A DNA stretch of 64,000 nucleotides from Kangsaoukella pontilimi (GTDB taxonomy: Bacteria; Pseudomonadota; Alphaproteobacteria; Rhodobacterales; Rhodobacteraceae). The stretch lies in contig NZ_WUPT01000001.1 in assembly GCF_009830125.1 (NCBI RefSeq), positions 1,488,001-1,552,000 on the forward strand, given 5' to 3'. This document shows positions 55,254-62,410 of the stretch, one piece after another. The number at the start of each line of letters is the position of its first letter. Position 1 is the stretch's first letter. A program made the position numbers and the translations under genes. The notes below the pieces were generated by a model. It ran no database searches and had not been told where the DNA came from. It worked only from the letters and a program-made list of their open reading frames with translations.

Positions 55254-56033
55254 CTACATCGTGATGTTGGTGCCGCCGCCGTCATGGAGGAGGTTCTGGC
55301 CAACGATGAAGCCGGCGTGAACCGAGCAGAGGAATGCGCAGGTCGCGCCGAATTCCTCTTGCGTGCCGTAGCGGCGCACGGGGATCGACGCCTCGCGCTT
55401 TTTCCGGGCCTCTTCGAACGAGATGCCTTCCTTGTTCGACACGCCGGTGTCGAGCGACACGGCCCGGTCGGTATCGTGAATGCCGGGCAGAAGGTTGTTG
55501 ATCGTCACGCCCTTGTCGGCCACCTGCCGCGAGGTGCCGGCGACATAGCCGGTCAGGCCGGTGCGGGCCGCGTTCGACAGGCCGAGAACACCGATGGGCG
55601 CACGCACCGATTGCGAGGTGATGTTGACCACGCGGCCCCAGCCCCGCTCCATCATGCCGGGGACCAGCGCCTTGATGAGCGCGATGGGCGTCAGCATGTT
55701 GGCGTCGAGCGCCTTGATGAAGTCTTCGCGGTCCCAGTCGGTCCACATGCCCGGAGGCGGGCCGCCCGCGTTGGTCACGAGGATGTCGACCTCGCCCGCG
55801 ACCTCGAGCACCTTGGCCTGGCCCTCTTCGGTTGTGATGTCTGCGGCGACGGCGGTGACCTCGACCCCGTAGGTAACGCGGATGTGCTGCGCGGTGGCCT
55901 GCAGCGCCTCATCGCCGCGCGCGTTCAGGATAAGGTTGACCCCCTCACCCGCCAGCGCCTCGGCGCAGCCGCGCCCAAGACCCTTGGACGACGCGCAGAC
56001 CAGCGCCTTTTTGCCCTTGATACCGAAATCCAT
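55254..56033 (-). CDS. SDR-family protein lacking the canonical Tyr-x-x-x-Lys
   Basis: A 259-residue SDR resembling 3-oxoacyl-ACP reductase. CASSKGLGRGCAEAL binds the cofactor and TNAGG and S140 (NITSQS) are present. At the place of YxxxK, 13 residues after the Ser, the sequence reads GLSNAARTG, so Tyr and Lys are replaced. A branch of SDRs with LSN-AxR at this place exists, with unknown chemistry. It lies between two paralogous lipoproteins on the same strand. Confidence 0.85.
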   Translation of the reverse strand: MDFGIKGKKALVCASSKGLGRGCAEALAGEGVNLILNARGDEALQATAQHIRVTYGVEVTAVAADITTEEGQAKVLEVAGEVDILVTNAGGPPPGMWTDWDREDFIKALDANMLTPIALIKALVPGMMERGWGRVVNITSQSVRAPIGVLGLSNAARTGLTGYVAGTSRQVADKGVTINNLLPGIHDTDRAVSLDTGVSNKEGISFEEARKKREASIPVRRYGTQEEFGATCAFLCSVHAGFIVGQNLLHDGGGTNITM

Positions 56034-56102
56034 GAAAAACCTCCCCTGAGTGGTGACCCGGGGGAGGTAGCGTGTAACACGCGGATGTTCAAATGGTGGT
56101 TT

Positions 56103-56726
56103 TTAGCGCGACCTGTCGTCTGCCGCCAGACGGGCGTCCCAAGAATCTCCGCCCACAAGGAAATCGGTACCGTTTTCGCGCGCAATCAGCGCCCTTGCGC
56201 TGCTCAGGGCGAACGCACCCACCATATCTCCATCGACCGTTACACCTTCAAGCGCGCCATCGGCGGTGAATACGAAGTTGTTGCCAGTTATTCCCGATCC
56301 AACAAAGGCCAATTCGTTGTCCGAATTTTCCGGAAGATCCGCTATCCGTGTATCCGGATCGCCATTCGTCTTTAGGTTGGTCGAGAAAAAGTTGTTCGCT
56401 GTACCACTGAGATTGGCATCCGACGCCCCGAAATCCACAGCTATCGCGACCTGACCGATGTAACCGGTGGCCGATACCGGCGTAGCATCGGCCGTCAAGT
56501 CTTGACCGATCACGATCACACCGTTGTAGGTGGCAGTGTCATTAGTCGGCAAAGTTGATGTCGGAGTACTTGAAAAATAGCTGGTAAGCCGCTCGGTTTC
56601 GGCGATCAGACCATCAAAACCTGCCGGTCCGGCACCAAGATCGACGCCTGTCCCACCATCACCACCGCCGCCGCAGGCGGTCAGGGCCAGAAGCGCAGCG
56701 CCGGTTATTACAAAACGAATGGACAT
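56103..56726 (-). CDS. Lipoprotein B of a paralogous pair
   Basis: A 207-residue lipoprotein with lipobox LTAC (C18), a Gly-rich tether and a beta-rich domain. ATYNGVIVIGQD, GQVAIAVDFGASDANLSGTANNFF and GITGNNFVFTADGALEGV parallel lipoprotein A. GGGGAG precedes the ATG at 56726. Its local GC content looks lower than that of its neighbours by eye. The function is unknown. Confidence 0.75.
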   Translation of the reverse strand: MSIRFVITGAALLALTACGGGGDGGTGVDLGAGPAGFDGLIAETERLTSYFSSTPTSTLPTNDTATYNGVIVIGQDLTADATPVSATGYIGQVAIAVDFGASDANLSGTANNFFSTNLKTNGDPDTRIADLPENSDNELAFVGSGITGNNFVFTADGALEGVTVDGDMVGAFALSSARALIARENGTDFLVGGDSWDARLAADDRSR

Positions 56727-56896
56727 TGGTAACTCCCCACTAAAACCCGTGGCGAGGGTATCCTGCGAGCGCGCGGGTTCAAGCGGGAAAATCCGATTTG
56801 TCGGAAAATGGCTGTTTCCGCCGGTGCATACGGTCGGAATAGGCGGACAATCGCGGGATTTCACCGCGACTGTCCACGTGGCGCTTGTCCCAAGGC

Positions 56897-57268
56897 TCAG
56901 CCCATCGGCGCCATGAAGAAGCTCTCGCGCACGATCTTGTCGCCGTCCGTCTCGTAAAGCGCGACCTCTTTCGCCTTCCAGCGCTGGCCGGTCGTCGTGT
57001 CCTCGGCGTCGATCTCGAAAATCAGGCTGAAATTGTTACCGTTGATGAACGGGCCTTCCAGCTCGGCGCTGTGCACCTTCATCGTGTTGTTCCACCACTC
57101 ATGCTTGGCCTCGATCGCGGCGCGGCCTTCGGAGACGGGCGACTGGCCTTCGGGGGCCATGGGTTCGATGGAGACGGCATCATCGGCGTAAAGCGTCTTG
57201 AGCGCCTCTCCCTCGGTGCCGGTATTGCAGTGCTGGACGAGTTTCTCGGCGATATCCTTAACGGACAT
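56897..57268 (-). CDS. SnoaL-like (NTF2-fold) protein
   Basis: A 123-residue NTF2-like protein. IAEKLVQHCNTGTEGEALKTLYADDAVSIEP and SEGRAAIEAKHEWW followed by FSLIFEIDAED match SnoaL-like/ketosteroid-isomerase-like families. The start at 57268 (MSVKDIAEK) is best supported. There is no catalytic signature to define a reaction. Confidence 0.82.
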   Translation of the reverse strand: MSVKDIAEKLVQHCNTGTEGEALKTLYADDAVSIEPMAPEGQSPVSEGRAAIEAKHEWWNNTMKVHSAELEGPFINGNNFSLIFEIDAEDTTTGQRWKAKEVALYETDGDKIVRESFFMAPMG

Positions 57269-57356
57269 GGTGTTTCCTCTCTGAAAAAGGCTCGAACTCA
57301 AATCAAATGTTCTTGTTATGTTCGCAGCCTAATCTCAGACCGACACCCCCGTCAAG

Positions 57357-57617
57357 TCAGCTTCTCAGGGCCTCGATCAGCTCGTCCTTGGTCATGTCGC
57401 TCCGCCCGTCGATGTCGAGCTCCTGCGCGCGCTCGTAGAGCTCGTCCTTGGTCCATTCCTCGTAAGGCGGCTGCTTTCCGCCCTTCTGGCCGGGGTCCAT
57501 ATCGTCATTGGCCTGCGCATTGGCGATGGCCGCCGCCTTGCCTTTGGAATAGCCCTCGTCGCGGAGGCTTTCATAGGCCTCATCGTCCTTGATGCTGGGG
57601 CCGTGGTCCTTGGTCAT
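57357..57617 (-). CDS. Small Rho_N-like protein
   Basis: An 86-residue very polar protein. The C-terminal half (WTKDELYERAQELDIDGRSDMTKDELIEAL) has the Rho-termination-factor N-terminal (SAP-like) helix-extended-loop-helix fold. The N-terminal half, KDDEAYESLRDEGYSKGKAAAIANAQAN, resembles small stress-associated proteins. Nucleic-acid binding is plausible. It is divergent from prfC over 91 bp. Confidence 0.8.
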   Translation of the reverse strand: MTKDHGPSIKDDEAYESLRDEGYSKGKAAAIANAQANDDMDPGQKGGKQPPYEEWTKDELYERAQELDIDGRSDMTKDELIEALRS

Positions 57618-57708
57618 CGTGGTCTCCTTGTCCGTTCAGGGGTAAACGCTGCGTCCGCGCGTGCTGTTCCTTGCCAGCGCACGCGCGGGACCGTATAGGC
57701 GGCGCATC

Positions 57709-59316
57709 ATGCTGGACCGAGCCTCGAACACCGCCCCCCTGCCCCCGGAAATCGCGCGTCGCCGGACGTTCGCGATCATCTCGCACCCGGATGCGGGCAA
57801 GACCACGCTGACCGAGAAATTCCTGCTTTATGGCGGCGCGATCCAGATGGCGGGTCAGGTCCGCGCCAAGGGCGAGGCACGGCGGACGCGATCGGACTTC
57901 ATGCAGATGGAAAAGGACCGGGGTATCTCGGTCTCGGCCTCGGCGATGTCGTTCGATTACGGCAAGTACCGCTTCAATCTGGTGGACACGCCCGGCCACT
58001 CGGATTTCTCGGAAGACACATATCGCACCCTGACGGCGGTGGATGCGGCGATCATGGTGATCGACGGCGCGAAGGGCGTGGAAAGCCAGACCCAGAAGCT
58101 GTTCGAGGTCTGCCGCCTGCGCGATCTGCCGATCCTGACCTTCTGTAACAAGATGGACCGGGAAAGCCGCGAGACCTTCGAGATCATCGACGAGATCCAG
58201 GAGAACCTTGCCATCGACGTGACGCCCGCCTCCTGGCCCATCGGGACGGGACGCGATTTCATCGGGTCTTACGACATGCTGCGGGACCGGCTGGAACTGA
58301 TGGAGCGGTCGGACCGGAACAAGGTCGCGGAATCGATCAAGATCGACGGGCTGGACGACCCCAAGCTGGCCGAGCATGTGCCCGCCGCGCTTCTGGAGCA
58401 GCTTCGCGAAGAGGTCGAGATGGCGCGCGAGCTGCTGCCCGCCTTCGACCGGCAGGCCTTTCTGGACGGGACGCTGACGCCGATCTGGTTCGGCTCGGCC
58501 ATCAACTCGTTCGGGGTCAAGGAACTGATGGACGGGATCGGGGACTATGGCCCCGTGCCGCAGCCGCAATCGGCAGAGCCGCGCCAGATCGCACCTGAGG
58601 AGGACAAAGTCGCGGGCTTTGTCTTCAAGGTGCAGGCCAACATGGACCCCAAGCACCGCGACCGGGTGGCCTTTGTCCGCCTCGCCTCGGGGCATTTCGA
58701 ACGGGGCATGAAGCTGACCCATGTGCGGTCGAAAAAGCCGATGGCGATTTCCAACCCGGTGCTGTTTCTCGCGTCCGACCGCGAGCTGGCGGAAGAGGCG
58801 TGGGCGGGCGACATCATCGGCATTCCGAACCACGGGCAGCTTCGTATCGGCGATACGCTGACCGAGGGCGAGACGCTGAAGGTCACGGGCATCCCGTCCT
58901 TCGCGCCCGAGCTTCTGCAGAACTGCCGCGCGGGCGATCCGATGAAGGCCAAGCATCTGGACAAGGCACTGATGCAGTTCGCCGAGGAAGGCGCGGCCAA
59001 GGTGTTCAAGCCGGTGCTCGGCTCGGGCTTTATCGTGGGCGTCGTCGGCCAGCTTCAGTTCGAGGTTCTGGCCAGCCGGATCGAGCTTGAATACGGCCTG
59101 CCCGTCCGTTTCGAGCCGTCGCAGTTCACCTCCGCCCGCTGGGTCAGTGGCCCGAAGGACAAGGTCGAGGCGTTTGCGCAGGCCAACAAGGGACACATGG
59201 CCCAGGATAATGACGGCGATCTCGTCTACCTGACGCGGCTTCAGTGGGACATCGACCGGATCGAGCGCGATTATCCCGACCTTACGCTGAGTGCGACCAA
59301 GGAGATGATGGTCTAG
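57709..59316 (+). CDS. prfC: Peptide chain release factor 3
   Basis: A 535-residue translational GTPase that recycles RF1/RF2. The motifs HPDAGKTTLTEKFL, RGISVSASAM, DTPGHSDFSEDT and FCNKMDRE are the GTPase set. The C-terminal part (GVVGQLQFEVLASRIELEYG) is RF3-typical. The start at 57709 is preferred over a GTG 16 codons earlier because it fits the family length. It is convergent with the small membrane protein by 4 nt of overlap. Confidence 0.96.
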   Translation: MLDRASNTAPLPPEIARRRTFAIISHPDAGKTTLTEKFLLYGGAIQMAGQVRAKGEARRTRSDFMQMEKDRGISVSASAMSFDYGKYRFNLVDTPGHSDFSEDTYRTLTAVDAAIMVIDGAKGVESQTQKLFEVCRLRDLPILTFCNKMDRESRETFEIIDEIQENLAIDVTPASWPIGTGRDFIGSYDMLRDRLELMERSDRNKVAESIKIDGLDDPKLAEHVPAALLEQLREEVEMARELLPAFDRQAFLDGTLTPIWFGSAINSFGVKELMDGIGDYGPVPQPQSAEPRQIAPEEDKVAGFVFKVQANMDPKHRDRVAFVRLASGHFERGMKLTHVRSKKPMAISNPVLFLASDRELAEEAWAGDIIGIPNHGQLRIGDTLTEGETLKVTGIPSFAPELLQNCRAGDPMKAKHLDKALMQFAEEGAAKVFKPVLGSGFIVGVVGQLQFEVLASRIELEYGLPVRFEPSQFTSARWVSGPKDKVEAFAQANKGHMAQDNDGDLVYLTRLQWDIDRIERDYPDLTLSATKEMMV

Positions 59317-59684
59317 GCAACCGCCCTGTCGCCCCGCACCCAGAGCGCCGCGTCGCGGAGGTCGAACGCCAGTGACACCGCGTTGACGGCGAAGAGCACC
59401 GTCGGGAATAGCGCGCCGAGAAGCGGCCAAAGCACAACCAGAAGCGGCGTCCAGAACACCAGATGCGAGAAGGCCATGGCGCGGGAAAAGCCGCGCTGGA
59501 CCAGTAGCAACACGAGATTTGGGGCGAGCCCAGCCACGGCCAGCGCCGCGATCAGCCCCCCGTTCGGCTGGCCGATTAGCGTGACAGTAGCGAGGTTTAC
59601 CGGAACGAGGACGACAGCGATCCAGACTCTGACCCAGAGCGGCAGCGCGCAAAAGCTCGTCCAGATGGCTTCTATCCGTCCCAT
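59313..59684 (-). CDS. Small unknown membrane protein
   Basis: A 123-residue protein with about four hydrophobic segments (residues 18-37, 42-63, 70-92, 95-112) and short charged ends. No family is recognised. It is divergent from the DEAD-box helicase across a 481-bp gap. Confidence 0.7.
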   Translation of the reverse strand: MGRIEAIWTSFCALPLWVRVWIAVVLVPVNLATVTLIGQPNGGLIAALAVAGLAPNLVLLLVQRGFSRAMAFSHLVFWTPLLVVLWPLLGALFPTVLFAVNAVSLAFDLRDAALWVRGDRAVA

Positions 59685-59848
59685 TCCCGCGTCCCGCAGT
59701 GCGCCCGGCTCGGCCTAGCGCGCGCAGCTTGGCCACGCAACCGCTGCGACTTGTGGATAACCCTGTTCGCGAAATCTGACACTCGGCGCCTGACAGATGA
59801 CGTGAAGTCACGAGGACATCGCTTTCCGATAACAACGGCAGACCCGGT

Positions 59849-59929
59849 GATCCGGTCCTATCCGCAGCCCGTTCGACGCATGACGCGGCGTCAGGCGATA
59901 GGACCGGATCGGCCTCAAATCCGATTTTT
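59849..59929 (+). ncRNA. Candidate attenuator or small RNA
   Basis: GATCCGGTCCTATC pairs with GATAGGACCGGATC (59849-59862 / 59897-59910), with GACGC / GCGTC (59875-59879 / 59888-59892) inside. CGGAT (59905-59909) can instead pair with ATCCG (59919-59923), followed by ATTTTT (59924-59929). The two folds exclude each other, as in attenuators. The strand is inferred from the T-run. Expression is unproven. Confidence 0.35.
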
Positions 59930-60141
59930 CTGAGAAAAGCGGAAATTCTTCGGCATTTCAGATGCCTCCTGCGAAACGGAAACAAGTTTGTCGATTTCCA
60001 CGCATTGTTGCCGGAACGAAAGGGCGCATTGACCAGAGGGCATTCTTGCCCTACCTCTCACGCACCTAGGCGGGGGCTTGTGGACAAATGAGCTCAGGGT
60101 CATCCGGACCCGCCCGCGACAATGCCGACGGGCCGTGAATT

Positions 60142-60164
60142 TTGGTCCGTAATATATGGACCAA
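60142..60164 (+). other. Hairpin adjoining the helicase start codon
   Basis: TTGGTCC / GGACCAA (7 bp, 9-nt loop) ends 1 nt before the ATG at 60166 and covers the only Shine-Dalgarno-like bases (GGA). Its melting could control translation. Confidence 0.4.
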
Positions 60165-60165
60165 T

Positions 60166-61659
60166 ATGACGAAATTCACCGATCTGGCCCTCGGGCCGAA
60201 AATCCTCAAGGCTGTTGAAGAAGCAGGCTACGAGACGCCGACACCCATTCAGGCCGGCGCCATCCCTCCCGCCCTCGAAGGACGCGACGTCCTGGGCATC
60301 GCACAGACCGGCACGGGCAAGACGGCCAGCTTCACGCTGCCGATGATCCACATGCTGGCACGCGGCCGCGCCCGGGCGCGGATGCCGCGCAGTCTTGTCC
60401 TGTGTCCGACGCGGGAACTGGCGGCGCAGGTGGCGGAGAACTTCGACACCTATTCCAAGAACGTGAAGCTGACCAAGGCGCTTCTGATCGGCGGCGTCAG
60501 CTTCAAGGAGCAGGACCAGCTGATCGACCGGGGCGTGGACGTCCTGATCGCGACGCCGGGCCGTCTTCTGGACCATTTCGAGCGCGGCAAGCTTTTGCTG
60601 ACCGGCGTGCAGGTCATGGTGGTGGACGAGGCCGACCGGATGCTCGACATGGGTTTCATCCCGGATATCGAGCGTATCTTCTCGCTGACGCCCTTCACGC
60701 GGCAGACGCTGTTCTTCTCGGCCACCATGGCGCCCGAGATCGAGCGCATCACCAACACCTTCCTGTCGAACCCCGTCCGTATCGAGGTCGCCCGTCAGGC
60801 GACGGCGTCCGAGACGATCGCGCAGGAAGTCGTGATGACCAAGACTGCCCGTGGCGAGAAGGGCGCACGCGAGAAGCGCGCGATCCTGCGCGGTGTGATC
60901 GAGCGCGAAGGCGAGAAGATGACCAACGGGATCGTCTTCTGCAACCGCAAGGTGGACGTGGACATCGTCGCCAAGTCGCTGAAGAAATACGGGTTCGACG
61001 CGGCCCCGATCCATGGCGATCTGGACCAGTCGCAGCGGACGCGCACGCTGGACCAGTTCCGCGATGGCGGGCTGAAGATCCTCGTGGCCTCCGATGTGGC
61101 GGCGCGCGGTCTGGACATCCCGTCGGTCAGCCACGTGTTCAACTATGACGTCCCCACCCATTCCGAGGATTACGTCCACCGGATCGGCCGAACGGGCCGC
61201 GCGGGTCGTGACGGCAAGGCGGTGATGATCTGCGCGCCGTCCGATGAAAAGCTGCTGGATGCGATCGAGAAACTGATCGACAAGGCCATCCCCCGCGCCG
61301 ACGCGCCCGAGGTTCAGCTTGACGACAAGCCGCAGCGCGGCCGCCGCAAGAAGGACGATGAGGGCAGTGACGAGGGCGAAAGCCGGGGTCGTGGCCGCGG
61401 CCGTCGCCGCAAGGACGAGGCCAAGGCGGAAGAGATCGTCGAGGCGACGAATGAAAACGCTGCCCCCGCCGAGGCCGAAGCCGAAGTGGCGAGCGAGCCT
61501 GCAGAGGCCCGCTCCGACAAGGACAACACCCGGGGCGGCCGCGGCCGTCGCGGCGGGCGTGGCGGCAATGATGACCGGGGGGGCAACAAGGTCGTCGGCA
61601 TGGGCGATCATATGCCCAGTTTCATCGCCAAGAGCTTCGAAGAACGCAAAGCGGGCTGA
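60166..61659 (+). CDS. DEAD-box RNA helicase (RhlE/DbpA-like) with RG-rich tail
   Basis: A 497-residue helicase. Motifs run in order: AQTGTGKT (Walker A), PTRELA, TPGR, DEADRML, SAT, ARGLDIP, HRIGRTGRAGR. The C-terminal 130 residues are a basic, glycine/arginine-rich tail (RGRGRGRRRKDE, GGRGRRGGRGG) interrupted by an acidic Ala/Glu stretch, and probably bind RNA. The start at 60166 gives the MTKFTDLALGP beginning; the ribosome-binding site is weak and lies in a hairpin. Confidence 0.95.
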   Translation: MTKFTDLALGPKILKAVEEAGYETPTPIQAGAIPPALEGRDVLGIAQTGTGKTASFTLPMIHMLARGRARARMPRSLVLCPTRELAAQVAENFDTYSKNVKLTKALLIGGVSFKEQDQLIDRGVDVLIATPGRLLDHFERGKLLLTGVQVMVVDEADRMLDMGFIPDIERIFSLTPFTRQTLFFSATMAPEIERITNTFLSNPVRIEVARQATASETIAQEVVMTKTARGEKGAREKRAILRGVIEREGEKMTNGIVFCNRKVDVDIVAKSLKKYGFDAAPIHGDLDQSQRTRTLDQFRDGGLKILVASDVAARGLDIPSVSHVFNYDVPTHSEDYVHRIGRTGRAGRDGKAVMICAPSDEKLLDAIEKLIDKAIPRADAPEVQLDDKPQRGRRKKDDEGSDEGESRGRGRGRRRKDEAKAEEIVEATNENAAPAEAEAEVASEPAEARSDKDNTRGGRGRRGGRGGNDDRGGNKVVGMGDHMPSFIAKSFEERKAG

Positions 61660-61688
61660 TAAGGCGATTGCCCTGCCCTAAGCCATTG

Positions 61689-61727
61689 AAAAGGCCGGAG
61701 ACGCGAGACGCGTTTCCGGCTTTTCTT
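61689..61727. terminator. Bidirectional terminator, helicase / gph
   Basis: AAAAGGCCGGAGACGCG-type arm (61689 on) pairs with CGCGTTTCCGGCTTTT (61709-61724) around loop AGA, with one small bulge. T-runs lie on both sides. It lies between convergent genes. Confidence 0.85.
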
Positions 61728-61735
61728 TTGGGTGA

Positions 61736-62410
61736 TCAGAGGCCGACGCGCCCCGCGCTCCAGCCCTCGTCGATCCGGGCGATGATCGCGTCGAGATCGG
61801 CGAAATCGCTGAATTTCTCGGTATGCGGGATATCCTCCACCGGCACGGTGCGGATGCCTTCGGTGTAGAGCACGAAGGGTTGCCCCGCGGCGAGCGCGGT
61901 CTCGGCGTCGATATCGCTGTCGCCGACGTAGAGGCAGCGCTCGGCGCCAAGCACGCGCATCGCCTCGAAGATCGGGTCGGGGTCGGGCTTGCGCCGGGGC
62001 AGATCGTCGCCCGCCAGCACCACCTGGAAATCCTGCGTCAGGCCCGCCGCCTCGAGCGTCGGGCCGAGCGGCGCGCGTGGCTTGTTCGTGACAAGGCCGA
62101 GGGCCACGCCCTGCGCATGGAGCCGGTCGAGCGCCGCCCGCGCGCCCGGCATGAGCGGCGTGTTGCGCGCGGCGATCTTATAGTGCTCGACGAAGCGCGG
62201 CAGGATCGCGGCCTCCTCGCCTTCGGGCAAGGCCGTCGCAGCGATCATGCGCTGGACGAAGACTTTTTCGCCCCGCCCTACGAAGCCCACCGTCAGATCG
62301 GGGCCGATGGGCGCGACATCCCACTCGGCCAGCGTAGCATTGGCCGCTTCGGTGATACCGCCGAGGCTGTCGATCAGCGTCCCGTCTAGATCGAAGAGAA
62401 CCGGCGTCAT
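61736..62410 (-). CDS. gph: Phosphoglycolate phosphatase (HAD family)
   Basis: A 224-residue HAD phosphatase. LFDLDGTLIDS carries nucleophile D7 and acid D9, VTNKPRAPLG the motif-II Thr/Asn region with the Lys of motif III in RRKPDPDPI, and VGDSDIDAETA motif IV. It is similar in length and sequence style to Gph, which removes phosphoglycolate. It overlaps the RNase J gene by 4 nt. Confidence 0.87.
   Translation of the reverse strand: MTPVLFDLDGTLIDSLGGITEAANATLAEWDVAPIGPDLTVGFVGRGEKVFVQRMIAATALPEGEEAAILPRFVEHYKIAARNTPLMPGARAALDRLHAQGVALGLVTNKPRAPLGPTLEAAGLTQDFQVVLAGDDLPRRKPDPDPIFEAMRVLGAERCLYVGDSDIDAETALAAGQPFVLYTEGIRTVPVEDIPHTEKFSDFADLDAIIARIDEGWSAGRVGL

Larger units (their letters stand above)
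59685..60165. other. Structured divergent gap upstream of the DEAD-box helicase
   Basis: This 481-bp gap contains a perfect DnaA-box match on the minus strand (59752-59760), a 14-bp perfect inverted repeat with a second, overlapping short hairpin plus T-run (59849-59929), a near-DnaA box (60079-60087) and a hairpin at the helicase start (60142-60164). No coding frame is convincing. Confidence 0.6.

Noticed and set aside
57580-59985. Very long open frame (about 800 codons) on the minus strand opposite prfC
   Set aside because: It mirrors prfC, has the Arg/Gly/His-rich composition of an antisense frame in GC-rich DNA, lacks any domain, and covers the promoter region between divergent genes.
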